A stretch of 64,000 nucleotides of DNA from CAYMKL01 sp964390805 (GTDB taxonomy: Bacteria; Chloroflexota; Anaerolineae; VGOG01), in assembly GCA_964390805.1 (NCBI GenBank), contig CAYMKL010000024.1:3092-67091 (forward strand), given 5' to 3'. Under the pieces are notes generated by a model, which saw nothing but the letters and a program-made list of their open reading frames with translations, was not told where the DNA came from and did not search any database. A program made the translations under genes and the position numbers. This document shows, in pieces, positions 58,179 through 64,000 of this stretch (positions within the stretch are counted from its first letter, which is position 1; every line of letters starts with the position of its first letter).

Positions 58179-59786
58179 CTAAAAGCGCCCTCTTGTGGTA
58201 CAAGACACAATCAACAACTCCTGCCCTAACTCACACCTCACATGGGCCACTTTCTGCCCATCCTCAACGTTCAGTACAACCTGCACATCCAACAACTCTA
58301 TCACCTGGCGCTTGGCCTCAAAGTCGGCATTTTCCAGTCCTGTCCTCACTTGCTCCGCAAATTCCTCGATTGTCGCAATATCCTCGTCTGTAAGAATCGC
58401 CTCCTCTAGCTGAGCCCGAAACGAAGCCCGCTGCTTCTCCAGACCGGAAATGATGGACTCCAAGTGTACCTTGCGTTGTGTCAGCACCTCCTTGGGAAAG
58501 TCCCCTGCAAGGTAGAGATCAAGCAGTCTTTCCATCTGCCCTCGGTACCCGATGAGTTGCTCATCTAGCAGCTCCAGTCTTTCCCGCAAAGGGCGATTGG
58601 CGTCCTCCATGGCGGCTTTCCGGGCTTCTATCCCTTGCCTCAGATTCTCTGAATTCATCAGGAAACCTGTGACCCATCCCCAGACTGCGCCATCAACCTG
58701 AGGGGCACTGAACGTAGGCAAGTCGCATACGGATCGAAGATCTTTGCGGTATGTACCAGGACAGCGATAGTAAAGATAAACGGCACCTGATTTCTTCGTG
58801 CTGGAGAGTCCCCCCAGCTTATGGGCACACCGCCCACAGGCTACCCGTCGGCCAACTAGGTATTCATACTTCGTGTTGCGTCGGCTAAGCGCCTTGTTGC
58901 GCCTGAGCCTGTCCTGCGCTGCTTGCCAAGTGTTCCTGTCTACGATGGGGGGCACGGGGACGGCAATCCAGGACTCCCGTGGATTGTATGAGTACTTGCC
59001 GTTGACTTTGCCCCTCTTTCCATAGTGCCAAACGCCACAATATGTCTCATTCCTGAGAATTTGACTGACAACTGCGGGACTCCATTCAGCATACCCCAGG
59101 CTTTTAGCCACTCGGGGGCTTCGGTCACCCCTCGTCGGGATTCTCATCTCAGTCAAGCGAATGGCGATAGCTCTGATAGTCATTGGGCCTTGTTCTGCAC
59201 CGTCTCCTCGCACATACCATTCATAGATCAACTTCACTACCTGGACCTCATCCTCAACTATAGCAAGCCGTGCCTTGCCATCCTGTGAGTTCACGAGGCA
59301 ATAACCGTAGGGGTCACGGCCAAAAGTGATTACATTGCCACTCTTAACCTTCGTTCTCTTGCCTCGGCGCATTCGTTCCTGAATCTTTGCACGCTCATAT
59401 TCAGCTATGGACGCCCTGATCTGCTTCATCAGCCGTCCTTCATCTGTGTCCTTATAGTCACCTAGGACATAGTAAACGCTAACCCCAGCTTGCCCTAGCT
59501 CTTCCTCGATTATTAGCTGGTGGACAAGCTTGCGAGATAGACGGTCTATCTCGTAAACCACAATGGTATCAATCTCCCTCGCCCGGGCCATATCCCGGAT
59601 ACGATCCAGGCCAGGCCGGTCAAGGGTAGCACCACTAACGCCATCGTCGCTGATTTCAGCTATTACTGCCCAGTCTCGCTCTTCGGCATACTTGCGACAT
59701 GCCTCAATCTGCGAGGGGAGGCTGTAGCCGTGTTTTGCTTGGTCTTCTGTACTGACTCTGGCATAGGTTGATACTCGCTTGCTCAT
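58179..59786 (-). CDS. Large serine recombinase (integrase)
   Basis: A 535-aa site-specific recombinase. The catalytic domain is at 1-150 with Ser12 in YARVSTEDQ, plus YEIDRLSRKLVHQ and MKQIRASIAEYERAKIQERM. A recombinase domain follows (about 165-290, FGRDPYGYCLV, SQILRNETYCGVWHYGKR), then a zinc ribbon (RRVACGRCAHKLGG ... YYRC ... VCDLPTF) and a long coiled coil (about 365-470). This is the set used by integrases of phages and mobile islands. ATG 59786 is preceded by GTGAGG. It marks the left end of the element; the att core is not identified. Confidence 0.92.
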   Translation of the reverse strand: MSKRVSTYARVSTEDQAKHGYSLPSQIEACRKYAEERDWAVIAEISDDGVSGATLDRPGLDRIRDMARAREIDTIVVYEIDRLSRKLVHQLIIEEELGQAGVSVYYVLGDYKDTDEGRLMKQIRASIAEYERAKIQERMRRGKRTKVKSGNVITFGRDPYGYCLVNSQDGKARLAIVEDEVQVVKLIYEWYVRGDGAEQGPMTIRAIAIRLTEMRIPTRGDRSPRVAKSLGYAEWSPAVVSQILRNETYCGVWHYGKRGKVNGKYSYNPRESWIAVPVPPIVDRNTWQAAQDRLRRNKALSRRNTKYEYLVGRRVACGRCAHKLGGLSSTKKSGAVYLYYRCPGTYRKDLRSVCDLPTFSAPQVDGAVWGWVTGFLMNSENLRQGIEARKAAMEDANRPLRERLELLDEQLIGYRGQMERLLDLYLAGDFPKEVLTQRKVHLESIISGLEKQRASFRAQLEEAILTDEDIATIEEFAEQVRTGLENADFEAKRQVIELLDVQVVLNVEDGQKVAHVRCELGQELLIVSCTTRGRF

Positions 59787-59821
59787 TTGCATCCTCACTC
59801 TCTAGGTGCTATAATACACCT

Positions 59822-59860
59822 GGGAGCCCCTGGAGCCTGCCAAGACACGCAGGGGCTCCC
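59822..59860. promoter_or_regulatory. 11-bp perfect hairpin upstream of the recombinase
   Basis: GGGAGCCCCTG (59822-59832) and CAGGGGCTCCC (59850-59860) pair exactly. It is between the recombinase start and the next small gene, and may end the small-gene transcript or be part of an attachment region. Confidence 0.5.
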
Positions 59861-59883
59861 CTGGGGGCGGCTGGGCGCTTGCC

Positions 59884-60117
59884 TTAGCCGCTCTCGCTGT
59901 TCTCTGTCCCTTTCAGGATCTCCACAACCTCGCGGGGGACGAACACCCGCTTGCTGCCCTCGACGTAGTAGCCGTCCAGAATGTTCTCCCTGCCCTCCAG
60001 GTTCGGCATACACTCAGGATGAGCGAAGAGAAAGGCATCGGGGGCATAATCCTCAAAGGGTATCACGAAAACTCGCTTCCCTAACTCGATCTCCTGGTCA
60101 CAGGACAGGCAAAGCAT
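59884..60117 (-). CDS. Small zinc-binding-like protein of the mobile element
   Basis: A 77-aa protein. Cysteines CLSCDQE near the N-terminus and HPEC at about 33-36 could bind one zinc. The middle is DAFLFAHPECMPNLEGRENI and the end is acidic. A GGGAG ribosome site precedes ATG 60117. No family was recognised. Small proteins of this kind are common in phage-like elements. Confidence 0.65.
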   Translation of the reverse strand: MLCLSCDQEIELGKRVFVIPFEDYAPDAFLFAHPECMPNLEGRENILDGYYVEGSKRVFVPREVVEILKGTENSESG

Positions 60118-60235
60118 CTCTTTTCTCCCTTCTTTGTATAAGCCTCCACAGCTTCGCCAGCCAGCGGCGAAGTAAGCTCAAGAGGCTCTCGCCTTCGACC
60201 AGTCTCAGGTCGCACCGCTTGACCTCAAAGCTCAT
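60098..60235 (-). CDS. 45-aa basic small protein
   Basis: ATG 60235 is preceded by AAGGGGGTG with good spacing. The frame encodes MSFEVKRCDLRLVEGESLLS and an Arg/Leu/Trp-rich helix (LLRRWLAKLWRLIQRREKR), and overlaps the start of the next gene by 20 bp. The helix is strongly amphipathic and cationic, so a membrane- or nucleic-acid-binding peptide is possible. No family is known. Confidence 0.5.
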   Translation of the reverse strand: MSFEVKRCDLRLVEGESLLSLLRRWLAKLWRLIQRREKRDALPVL

Positions 60236-60257
60236 CTATCACCCCCTTCCTGTGTGC

Positions 60258-60416
60258 TCAAATCCACCCCAGCAGCCTGCAGACGGCAATGGGCAGCAAC
60301 GTCTCCAGTCGCCACAGGTCGCCTGCGCCCATCGCAATTGCAATCTGCCGATCTCCCTGCTTGACCCTCGGGAAAGCCAGCGCTTTGCTTCCCTTCCCAG
60401 GCGATAGGGATAGAAT
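60258..60416 (-). CDS. Possible 52-codon ORF with ATT start
   Basis: A frame open from 60416 to the TGA at 60258 encodes a coding-like sequence (LAFPRVKQGDRQIAIAMGAG, DLWRLETLLPIAVCRLLGWI). The only start with a ribosome site (GAGAGGGAGG, 5 bp upstream) is ATT at 60416; an internal ATG lacks one. ATT starts are rare, so the gene may be real, shortened or decayed. Confidence 0.25.
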   Translation of the reverse strand: MLSLSPGKGSKALAFPRVKQGDRQIAIAMGAGDLWRLETLLPIAVCRLLGWI

Positions 60417-60454
60417 CTTAGCCTCCCTCTCGCAACGCTCGCTTCAAAACGAAA

Positions 60455-60490
60455 GCGGCCTCCCTGTGATCCCGCTGACAGGGAGGCCGC
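60455..60490 (-). terminator. Terminator on the minus strand of the mobile element
   Basis: GCGGCCTCCCTGT (60455-60467) pairs with ACAGGGAGGCCGC (60478-60490), a perfect 13-bp stem. On the minus strand it is followed by TTTCGTTTT. It is well placed to end the excisionase-like transcript. Confidence 0.8.
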
Positions 60491-60511
60491 TCATTGACTA
60501 AAACGGTAGGC

Positions 60512-60528
60512 TGTGATAAAATATCACA
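60512..60528. promoter_or_regulatory. Operator-like dyad TGTGATA-N3-TATCACA
   Basis: A perfect 7-bp dyad with a 3-bp centre, extended by GGCT/AGCC at its edges, lies between the excisionase-like gene and the terminator. It looks like a dimeric repressor site. A second hairpin, GGGCCGTGT/ACACGGCCC (60564-60598), follows. Confidence 0.45.
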
Positions 60529-60619
60529 AGCCCTGCTCGCTGCCATGCCAGCGCGTGGGGTCAGGGCCGTGTGGGTGCTAGCAACACCGACACGGCCCGC
60601 TTCGTTTACTGGTTCTTAC

Positions 60620-60811
60620 TTACTCTTCCTCCGATTCTCCAAGCTTGTTAAGGCTGAGAAGGTCCCGTCCATAGATCCGCCAGAATCTGCCAATCTTGAA
60701 AGCCGGAAAAGCGCTCCGTTTAACCCATCTCAGCATGGTGCTGTAGCTGACTTTCAAATACTCCGCCGCTTCCCGTAGTGTGTACACTTCCCCTGGCTCA
60801 ACTTTCGCCAT
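60620..60811 (-). CDS. Excisionase-like helix-turn-helix protein
   Basis: A 63-aa winged-helix DNA-binding protein. YTLREAAEYLKVSYSTMLRWVK followed by AFKIGRFWRI matches the HTH_17 excisionase type. It may direct excision by the serine recombinase or repress early genes. ATG 60811 is preceded by GAGG; GTG 60814 is an alternative. A strong promoter is 70 bp upstream. Confidence 0.85.
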   Translation of the reverse strand: MAKVEPGEVYTLREAAEYLKVSYSTMLRWVKRSAFPAFKIGRFWRIYGRDLLSLNKLGESEEE

Positions 60812-60881
60812 CACTCTTGCCTCTAACTTCAGACTATAAACGTTATGTTAGTAGCCCCTTTTATCGATCGGGAGCAAGCGT

Positions 60882-60910
60882 AATATACCACAGAATCCTC
60901 GTTTTGTCAA
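60882..60910 (-). promoter_or_regulatory. Consensus promoter of the excisionase-like gene
   Basis: On the minus strand TTGACA (60910-60905) and TATATT (60887-60882) have 17-bp spacing. It likely drives the excisionase-like gene as the first gene. Confidence 0.82.
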
Positions 60911-60960
60911 ATCCCATTCACCCACCTTACCAACTTCTCAAGACGGATCGCGCGGCGCTG

Positions 60961-61161
60961 CTATTCGGTTGTTAAAGTCCGACTTTCGCTTGGCTTGGCT
61001 GGGGTTGCCGCCAAGCTCTCGCCAGCCGGGGCTTGCTTCTCTATCCTGTGCCTTGCCTCCGCCCCCTCAGCAAGCTGTAGCAGGAGGTTATACACCATCG
61101 CCAGCCTGCTGGCTAGGTCGGAACTCGGTTTAGCGTCACCCACTACCACCTTGATACCCAT
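60961..61161 (-). CDS. Small unknown protein of the mobile element
   Basis: A 66-aa protein. MGIKVVVGDAKPSSDLASRL is followed by a hydrophobic helix AMVYNLLLQLAEGAEARHRI and a Thr/Ser/Pro-rich tail. ATG 61161 is preceded by AGGA. It stands between the CCTACA array and the excisionase promoter. No family was recognised. Confidence 0.55.
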   Translation of the reverse strand: MGIKVVVGDAKPSSDLASRLAMVYNLLLQLAEGAEARHRIEKQAPAGESLAATPAKPSESRTLTTE

Positions 61162-61217
61162 CGAGGATTCCTGTTGTCCAAACACTTATGTTGAGCCAAA
61201 ACGCAAATGAAATCGTA

Positions 61218-61333
61218 CCTTCCCGAAAAGCCTACATAGCCTACAAACCCTACACAACCCTACATACCCTACACCCGGTGTAGGCTCTGAAGGCTTTGTA
61301 GGCTTTGTAGACTGTGTAGGCTTTTTCGAAGGG
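61218..61333. repeat. Inverted array of CCTACA units (iteron-like, candidate replication site)
   Basis: Left arm: CCTTCCCGAAAAG then five CCTACA-type units at 8-10 bp steps (GCCTACATAGCCTACAAA, CCCTACACAACCCTACATA, CCCTACACC). Right arm: the same in reverse (GGTGTAGGC, GGCTTTGTAGGCTTTGTAG, TGTGTAGGCTTTTTCGAAGGG). The arms are near-mirror images around ACACCCGGTGT, so the DNA can form a ~50-bp hairpin. It lies directly after the primase-helicase stop. Iteron-like spacing and the primase neighbour suggest an origin or initiator-binding site. Confidence 0.7.
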
Positions 61334-61362
61334 TCGCTTATCCAATGTCTTTCGTGAACCCA

Positions 61363-63951
61363 TCATTCCACCGGGACCTCCACCCCATACCGATATAAAA
61401 GCTCTCGCACGTCCCGAGCGGCGATGTGATAGACGTTTCCCCCCCGACAGCGGGTCTTATCGCTGAAGCCCAGCCGCTTCAGGGCATAGCCGATCCACTG
61501 GGGTCGGAGCTCCTCCAACTCCTCTTGGTCTATGAACTGCCCCATCTCCTGACGAATCACCCTTGTTGTGAGATCGCACTGTTCGCCCGACTCAGTGAGC
61601 TGATGCAGCGCCAGCAGCAGGGCCTGCTCCCAATCGGACAGGGTGCTCCCTTCCGACCGTCGAGTGCTGGCCAGAGCATAGGCCCTCACCCGATCCAGAA
61701 GACCCACCACTCCCCGCTCCTCCAAGAGCTTGGCCAGCGATAGTAGCGGCAGCCACAGTTCGTTGTCGCGATTGGTCAGGAATCGCAGGCTCAGGTCCTT
61801 CTCGTAGATGGTTCGGAGAGGCTGATGATGGGTGAGAGCCAGGCTGTATAGCTCGTGACGCACTGTGGCCCAGTCTTCCCCCTGCTCCGAGATGGTCAGG
61901 TTGCCCTTGGATGTGGTGGTCCGCAGCATGGTGATGAGGATGCAGCGACTCTCCAGCACGTCCTCCAGGCCCCGTATGCTGGCCAGGATCTTGGGGGCAT
62001 AGACCTCGAACTCCCGCACACGGAAGTCCTCCCCCTCGATGCGAATGGCCGGCGAGCCCCGCTTGTAGCCAGCGTTCAGGAGCAGACGCAGGTTGATGAC
62101 CAGGGTGTCGCGGCCACGCGATAGCCGCTCGCTCTCGTCAATGCCCAACGTGGCACGGGTGGCCTCCACCACGCGGAAGAGGGCGCTGGGCGAGATGTCG
62201 CTGGTCACCCTCATGTTGAAGGCCAGCTTGGCCGTCAGGCTGATGGTCTTGGTCTTGCCGCTCCCTTTTGGACCCAGCAAGGCGATGTAGGGATAGCTCT
62301 CGAAGAGTGGATACAGGTAGGTGCCGATGGCCCACAGGGCTAAGACGTCGGCCGTGTGGGGGGCGCGGAAATCCAGGTACTTGTGGTAGAGATCCCTCAC
62401 TTTGACGAAGACCCCTCGGGGCTGGGGCGTGTAGCCCTGGAGGAAGGCCCGGATGTGGCGGTATTCCCAGCGGGGGGAGCGTCCCAACGCAGTGGGCCAC
62501 TCTCTGATGACCACCGACCGGCCGCCCAGCTCCAGGGCCGACCCTTCCTCGATGGACAGGAGCTCCCGAGTGCTGGTGACCAGGTAGGGCTTGTGCTCGA
62601 AGCGGGTGCTCTGCTGCACCAGCAAGGGGACGGTCACACAGGCCAGGCCGTCCAGGAAGTCCAGAGCCGGTGAGATGACCTGGTAGCGGCCTTCGATGAT
62701 CTTGGGAGGCCCACCCTGAACCTCCTGGGCCGCTTGCGCCGCCCTCAGCAGTCGGTTGAACTCCCGCGCTTTGATCCCCAGCTCACTACCGACCAGGGAC
62801 TGGTACCGCGCCAGGGCGAAGGGAGATAGCTTGGTCAGCAGGGTGAAGAGCCTCTGCAAGTGTTCCTCCTGCTTGACCCCTTCCTCCTCCGCTGTTTCGG
62901 CGATCTTCACCTCCAGTAGGGTGGGTGCGGCAACCAGCAACTCCTGGAAGTCCAGCTCCGTGTGGCCAGCCATCAAGAACTCATTGGCGTCCTTGATCCC
63001 TTCAGGCCACTCCAGGACGTGGGTCAGTGGCCCGATTTCGCGGGCCAGCTCCTCCGCGCGGCGCTGACCGGCTTGGTCGCTGTCAAGGGCCACGTAGACC
63101 GCTTCGGCTCTTTGTACCGCAGCCATATCCTGATCCGATAGCTTGCCCAGCCCCATCAGGCCCACGGCGCGGTATCCCCACTGATGGAGGGTCAGTACAT
63201 CGGTGGGCCCCTCGACCACGAAAAGAAGTCCATCCCCACGTAGCGCGTCGGGATGGAACAGGGGACGGTGGCCACGCAGATGATAGTACTTCTTTCCTGC
63301 CCTTATCTGCTTCTGAGTGGTGGCCTGCCCCGTGAGGTAGATGACCCGACCCCGCGAGAGCACGGGGTAGATGATGCGCTGGGTGAAGACGTCGCGGCCA
63401 TCGTCCCACAGCAGCCCGACCTCCTGGGCCAGGGCTGCATCCACGTCCAGGCGGCGCAGGTGCTGCCCCAGACCGCCCGCGGTAGCGTACCCCACCCGAA
63501 ACGCTCCCAGGGTCTCGTCGGTGAAGCCGCGAGCCAGTTGGCTCTGCCTGGCCTGCGGGGTGTTCATCAGGGCCTCGTGATAGAAGGCCACCGCCAGGGC
63601 CAGCGCGTCTTCGACGGCCCGACGCCTCAGCGCCTGGGCAGGCGGCTCTGCGGCATGTTGTGGGCGTCGAATGCCAACCCGATCCGCCAGCTTGCTCAGC
63701 GCTTCGCCGAAGCCCACCTCATCCCTGAGTTGGATCCAGTTGAAGACGTCGCCGCCACGGTTGCAGCCGTAGCACCACCAGCTATCGGTTTGGGGATAGA
63801 CGTGAAGGCTGGGTTGGGAATCCTGGTGGAAGGGGCAGCGGACCTTGTAGCCCTGGGGGCTTCTCTGCAGGGGCAGCGGCACGGTTTCGACAATGACGTC
63901 TTCGATGGGATTGGCGTCCCGCACCTGCTCCTTGAGGTCATGGTATCTCAT
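61363..63951 (-). CDS. Primase-helicase of the mobile element (CHC2 zinc finger, Toprim, AAA)
   Basis: An 862-aa replication protein. The CHC2-type zinc finger uses Cys39, His42, Cys60 and Cys63 (CPFH ... WWCYGC). The Toprim core starts near residue 241 (VVEGPTDVLTLHQWGY; VALDSDQAGQRRAEELA), with intact acidic residues. A P-loop ATPase lies in the C-terminal half (GPKGSGKTKT, about 556-565; LGIDESERL as Walker B). The order fits phage or plasmid primase-helicases. ATG is preceded by CAGGAG. It transcribes toward the CCTACA array. It is typical of elements that replicate after excision. Confidence 0.85.
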   Translation of the reverse strand: MRYHDLKEQVRDANPIEDVIVETVPLPLQRSPQGYKVRCPFHQDSQPSLHVYPQTDSWWCYGCNRGGDVFNWIQLRDEVGFGEALSKLADRVGIRRPQHAAEPPAQALRRRAVEDALALAVAFYHEALMNTPQARQSQLARGFTDETLGAFRVGYATAGGLGQHLRRLDVDAALAQEVGLLWDDGRDVFTQRIIYPVLSRGRVIYLTGQATTQKQIRAGKKYYHLRGHRPLFHPDALRGDGLLFVVEGPTDVLTLHQWGYRAVGLMGLGKLSDQDMAAVQRAEAVYVALDSDQAGQRRAEELAREIGPLTHVLEWPEGIKDANEFLMAGHTELDFQELLVAAPTLLEVKIAETAEEEGVKQEEHLQRLFTLLTKLSPFALARYQSLVGSELGIKAREFNRLLRAAQAAQEVQGGPPKIIEGRYQVISPALDFLDGLACVTVPLLVQQSTRFEHKPYLVTSTRELLSIEEGSALELGGRSVVIREWPTALGRSPRWEYRHIRAFLQGYTPQPRGVFVKVRDLYHKYLDFRAPHTADVLALWAIGTYLYPLFESYPYIALLGPKGSGKTKTISLTAKLAFNMRVTSDISPSALFRVVEATRATLGIDESERLSRGRDTLVINLRLLLNAGYKRGSPAIRIEGEDFRVREFEVYAPKILASIRGLEDVLESRCILITMLRTTTSKGNLTISEQGEDWATVRHELYSLALTHHQPLRTIYEKDLSLRFLTNRDNELWLPLLSLAKLLEERGVVGLLDRVRAYALASTRRSEGSTLSDWEQALLLALHQLTESGEQCDLTTRVIRQEMGQFIDQEELEELRPQWIGYALKRLGFSDKTRCRGGNVYHIAARDVRELLYRYGVEVPVE

Positions 63952-64000
63952 CTAGCTGTGGCTCCTGTGATAGGGTTAACGGTGGCTGTCTCTACGTGTT
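63952..64000. other. Upstream edge of the primase-helicase gene
   Basis: Only 49 bp are available. They contain the AGGAG ribosome site of the primase-helicase but no further gene. The mobile element continues beyond the window. Confidence 0.6.

Noticed and set aside
61218..61333. The CCTACA array as a CRISPR-like repeat
   Set aside because: Units are 6 bp with 2-4 bp between them and are arranged as mirror arms; no spacers of 30-40 bp and no cas genes.

Overview
The window reads as a chromosomal piece of a Chloroflexota (Anaerolineae-like) bacterium, probably from a metagenome. This is inferred from several traits: a YvcK protein with an N-terminal membrane anchor; a Thr/Pro-linked LysM-M23 peptidase beside rho; many TPR and CHAT proteins; short palindromic inserts inside genes that read as LTPGPSP-, PELVEG- and PEQGRRA-like peptides; and simple AACGAG or ACGTTTTACGTT repeats between genes. 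No rRNA, tRNA or CRISPR array was found. Most genes are GC-rich, but 47.1-52.2 kb is visibly richer in A+T.

Layout. 0-6.5 kb holds rho, a LysM-M23 peptidase, a glycosidase-like multidomain protein and a zinc amidase. 6.6-16.4 kb is a transport and catabolic operon: a complete Dpp/Opp-type importer interleaved with an Asp/Glu/hydantoin-type racemase, then a DUF917 protein, two M29-like proteins and a 26-codon coupled ORF. 16.4-20.3 kb has a small protein followed by a large CHAT-STAND-TPR protease/NTPase. 20.6-26 kb has adenine deaminase, a decayed dockerin fragment, a surface gluzincin with dockerin and carbohydrate-binding-like domains, and a double GNAT-like protein. 27-31 kb has a GntR regulator, yvcK, tpiA, a DUF4258/YgiT toxin-antitoxin-like pair and an M50-like membrane protein. 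31.4-36.5 kb is a chaperone cluster: TPR protein, J-like protein with HPP instead of HPD, GrpE and Hsp70. 36.6-42.5 kb has phoU, a HEAT/TPR/SEC-C protein, an ECF sigma/anti-sigma pair, a WecA/MraY-like transferase and upp. 42.7-46.7 kb has a four-subunit pyruvate:ferredoxin oxidoreductase operon (gamma-delta-alpha-beta) and a double-CDGSH protein.

47.1-51.9 kb is the most unusual block. It is a compact A+T-rich minus-strand operon with its own strong promoter: Gfo/Idh/MocA oxidoreductase, VOC protein, TPR-CHAT protease, second VOC protein. Two sister VOC proteins bracket a caspase-like protease whose start overlaps the stop of the first VOC gene. I know of no described system with this architecture. 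It and the CHAT-STAND-TPR locus at 16.5-20.3 kb are the main candidates for an undescribed conflict or signalling system.

52.2-58.2 kb returns to core genes: two family-2 glycosyltransferases and rmlD, then trmD, rplS, rnhB and a patatin-like lipase. From 58.18 kb to the right edge lies an integrated mobile element, cut by the window end. It has a large serine recombinase, several very small genes, an excisionase-like HTH protein, a 116-bp inverted array of CCTACA units, and a primase-helicase. Broken genes elsewhere (N-acylamino acid racemase/MenC remnant, PhoU fragment, dockerin remnant, a small decayed ORF) and MITE-like inverted repeats show frequent small-scale rearrangement.
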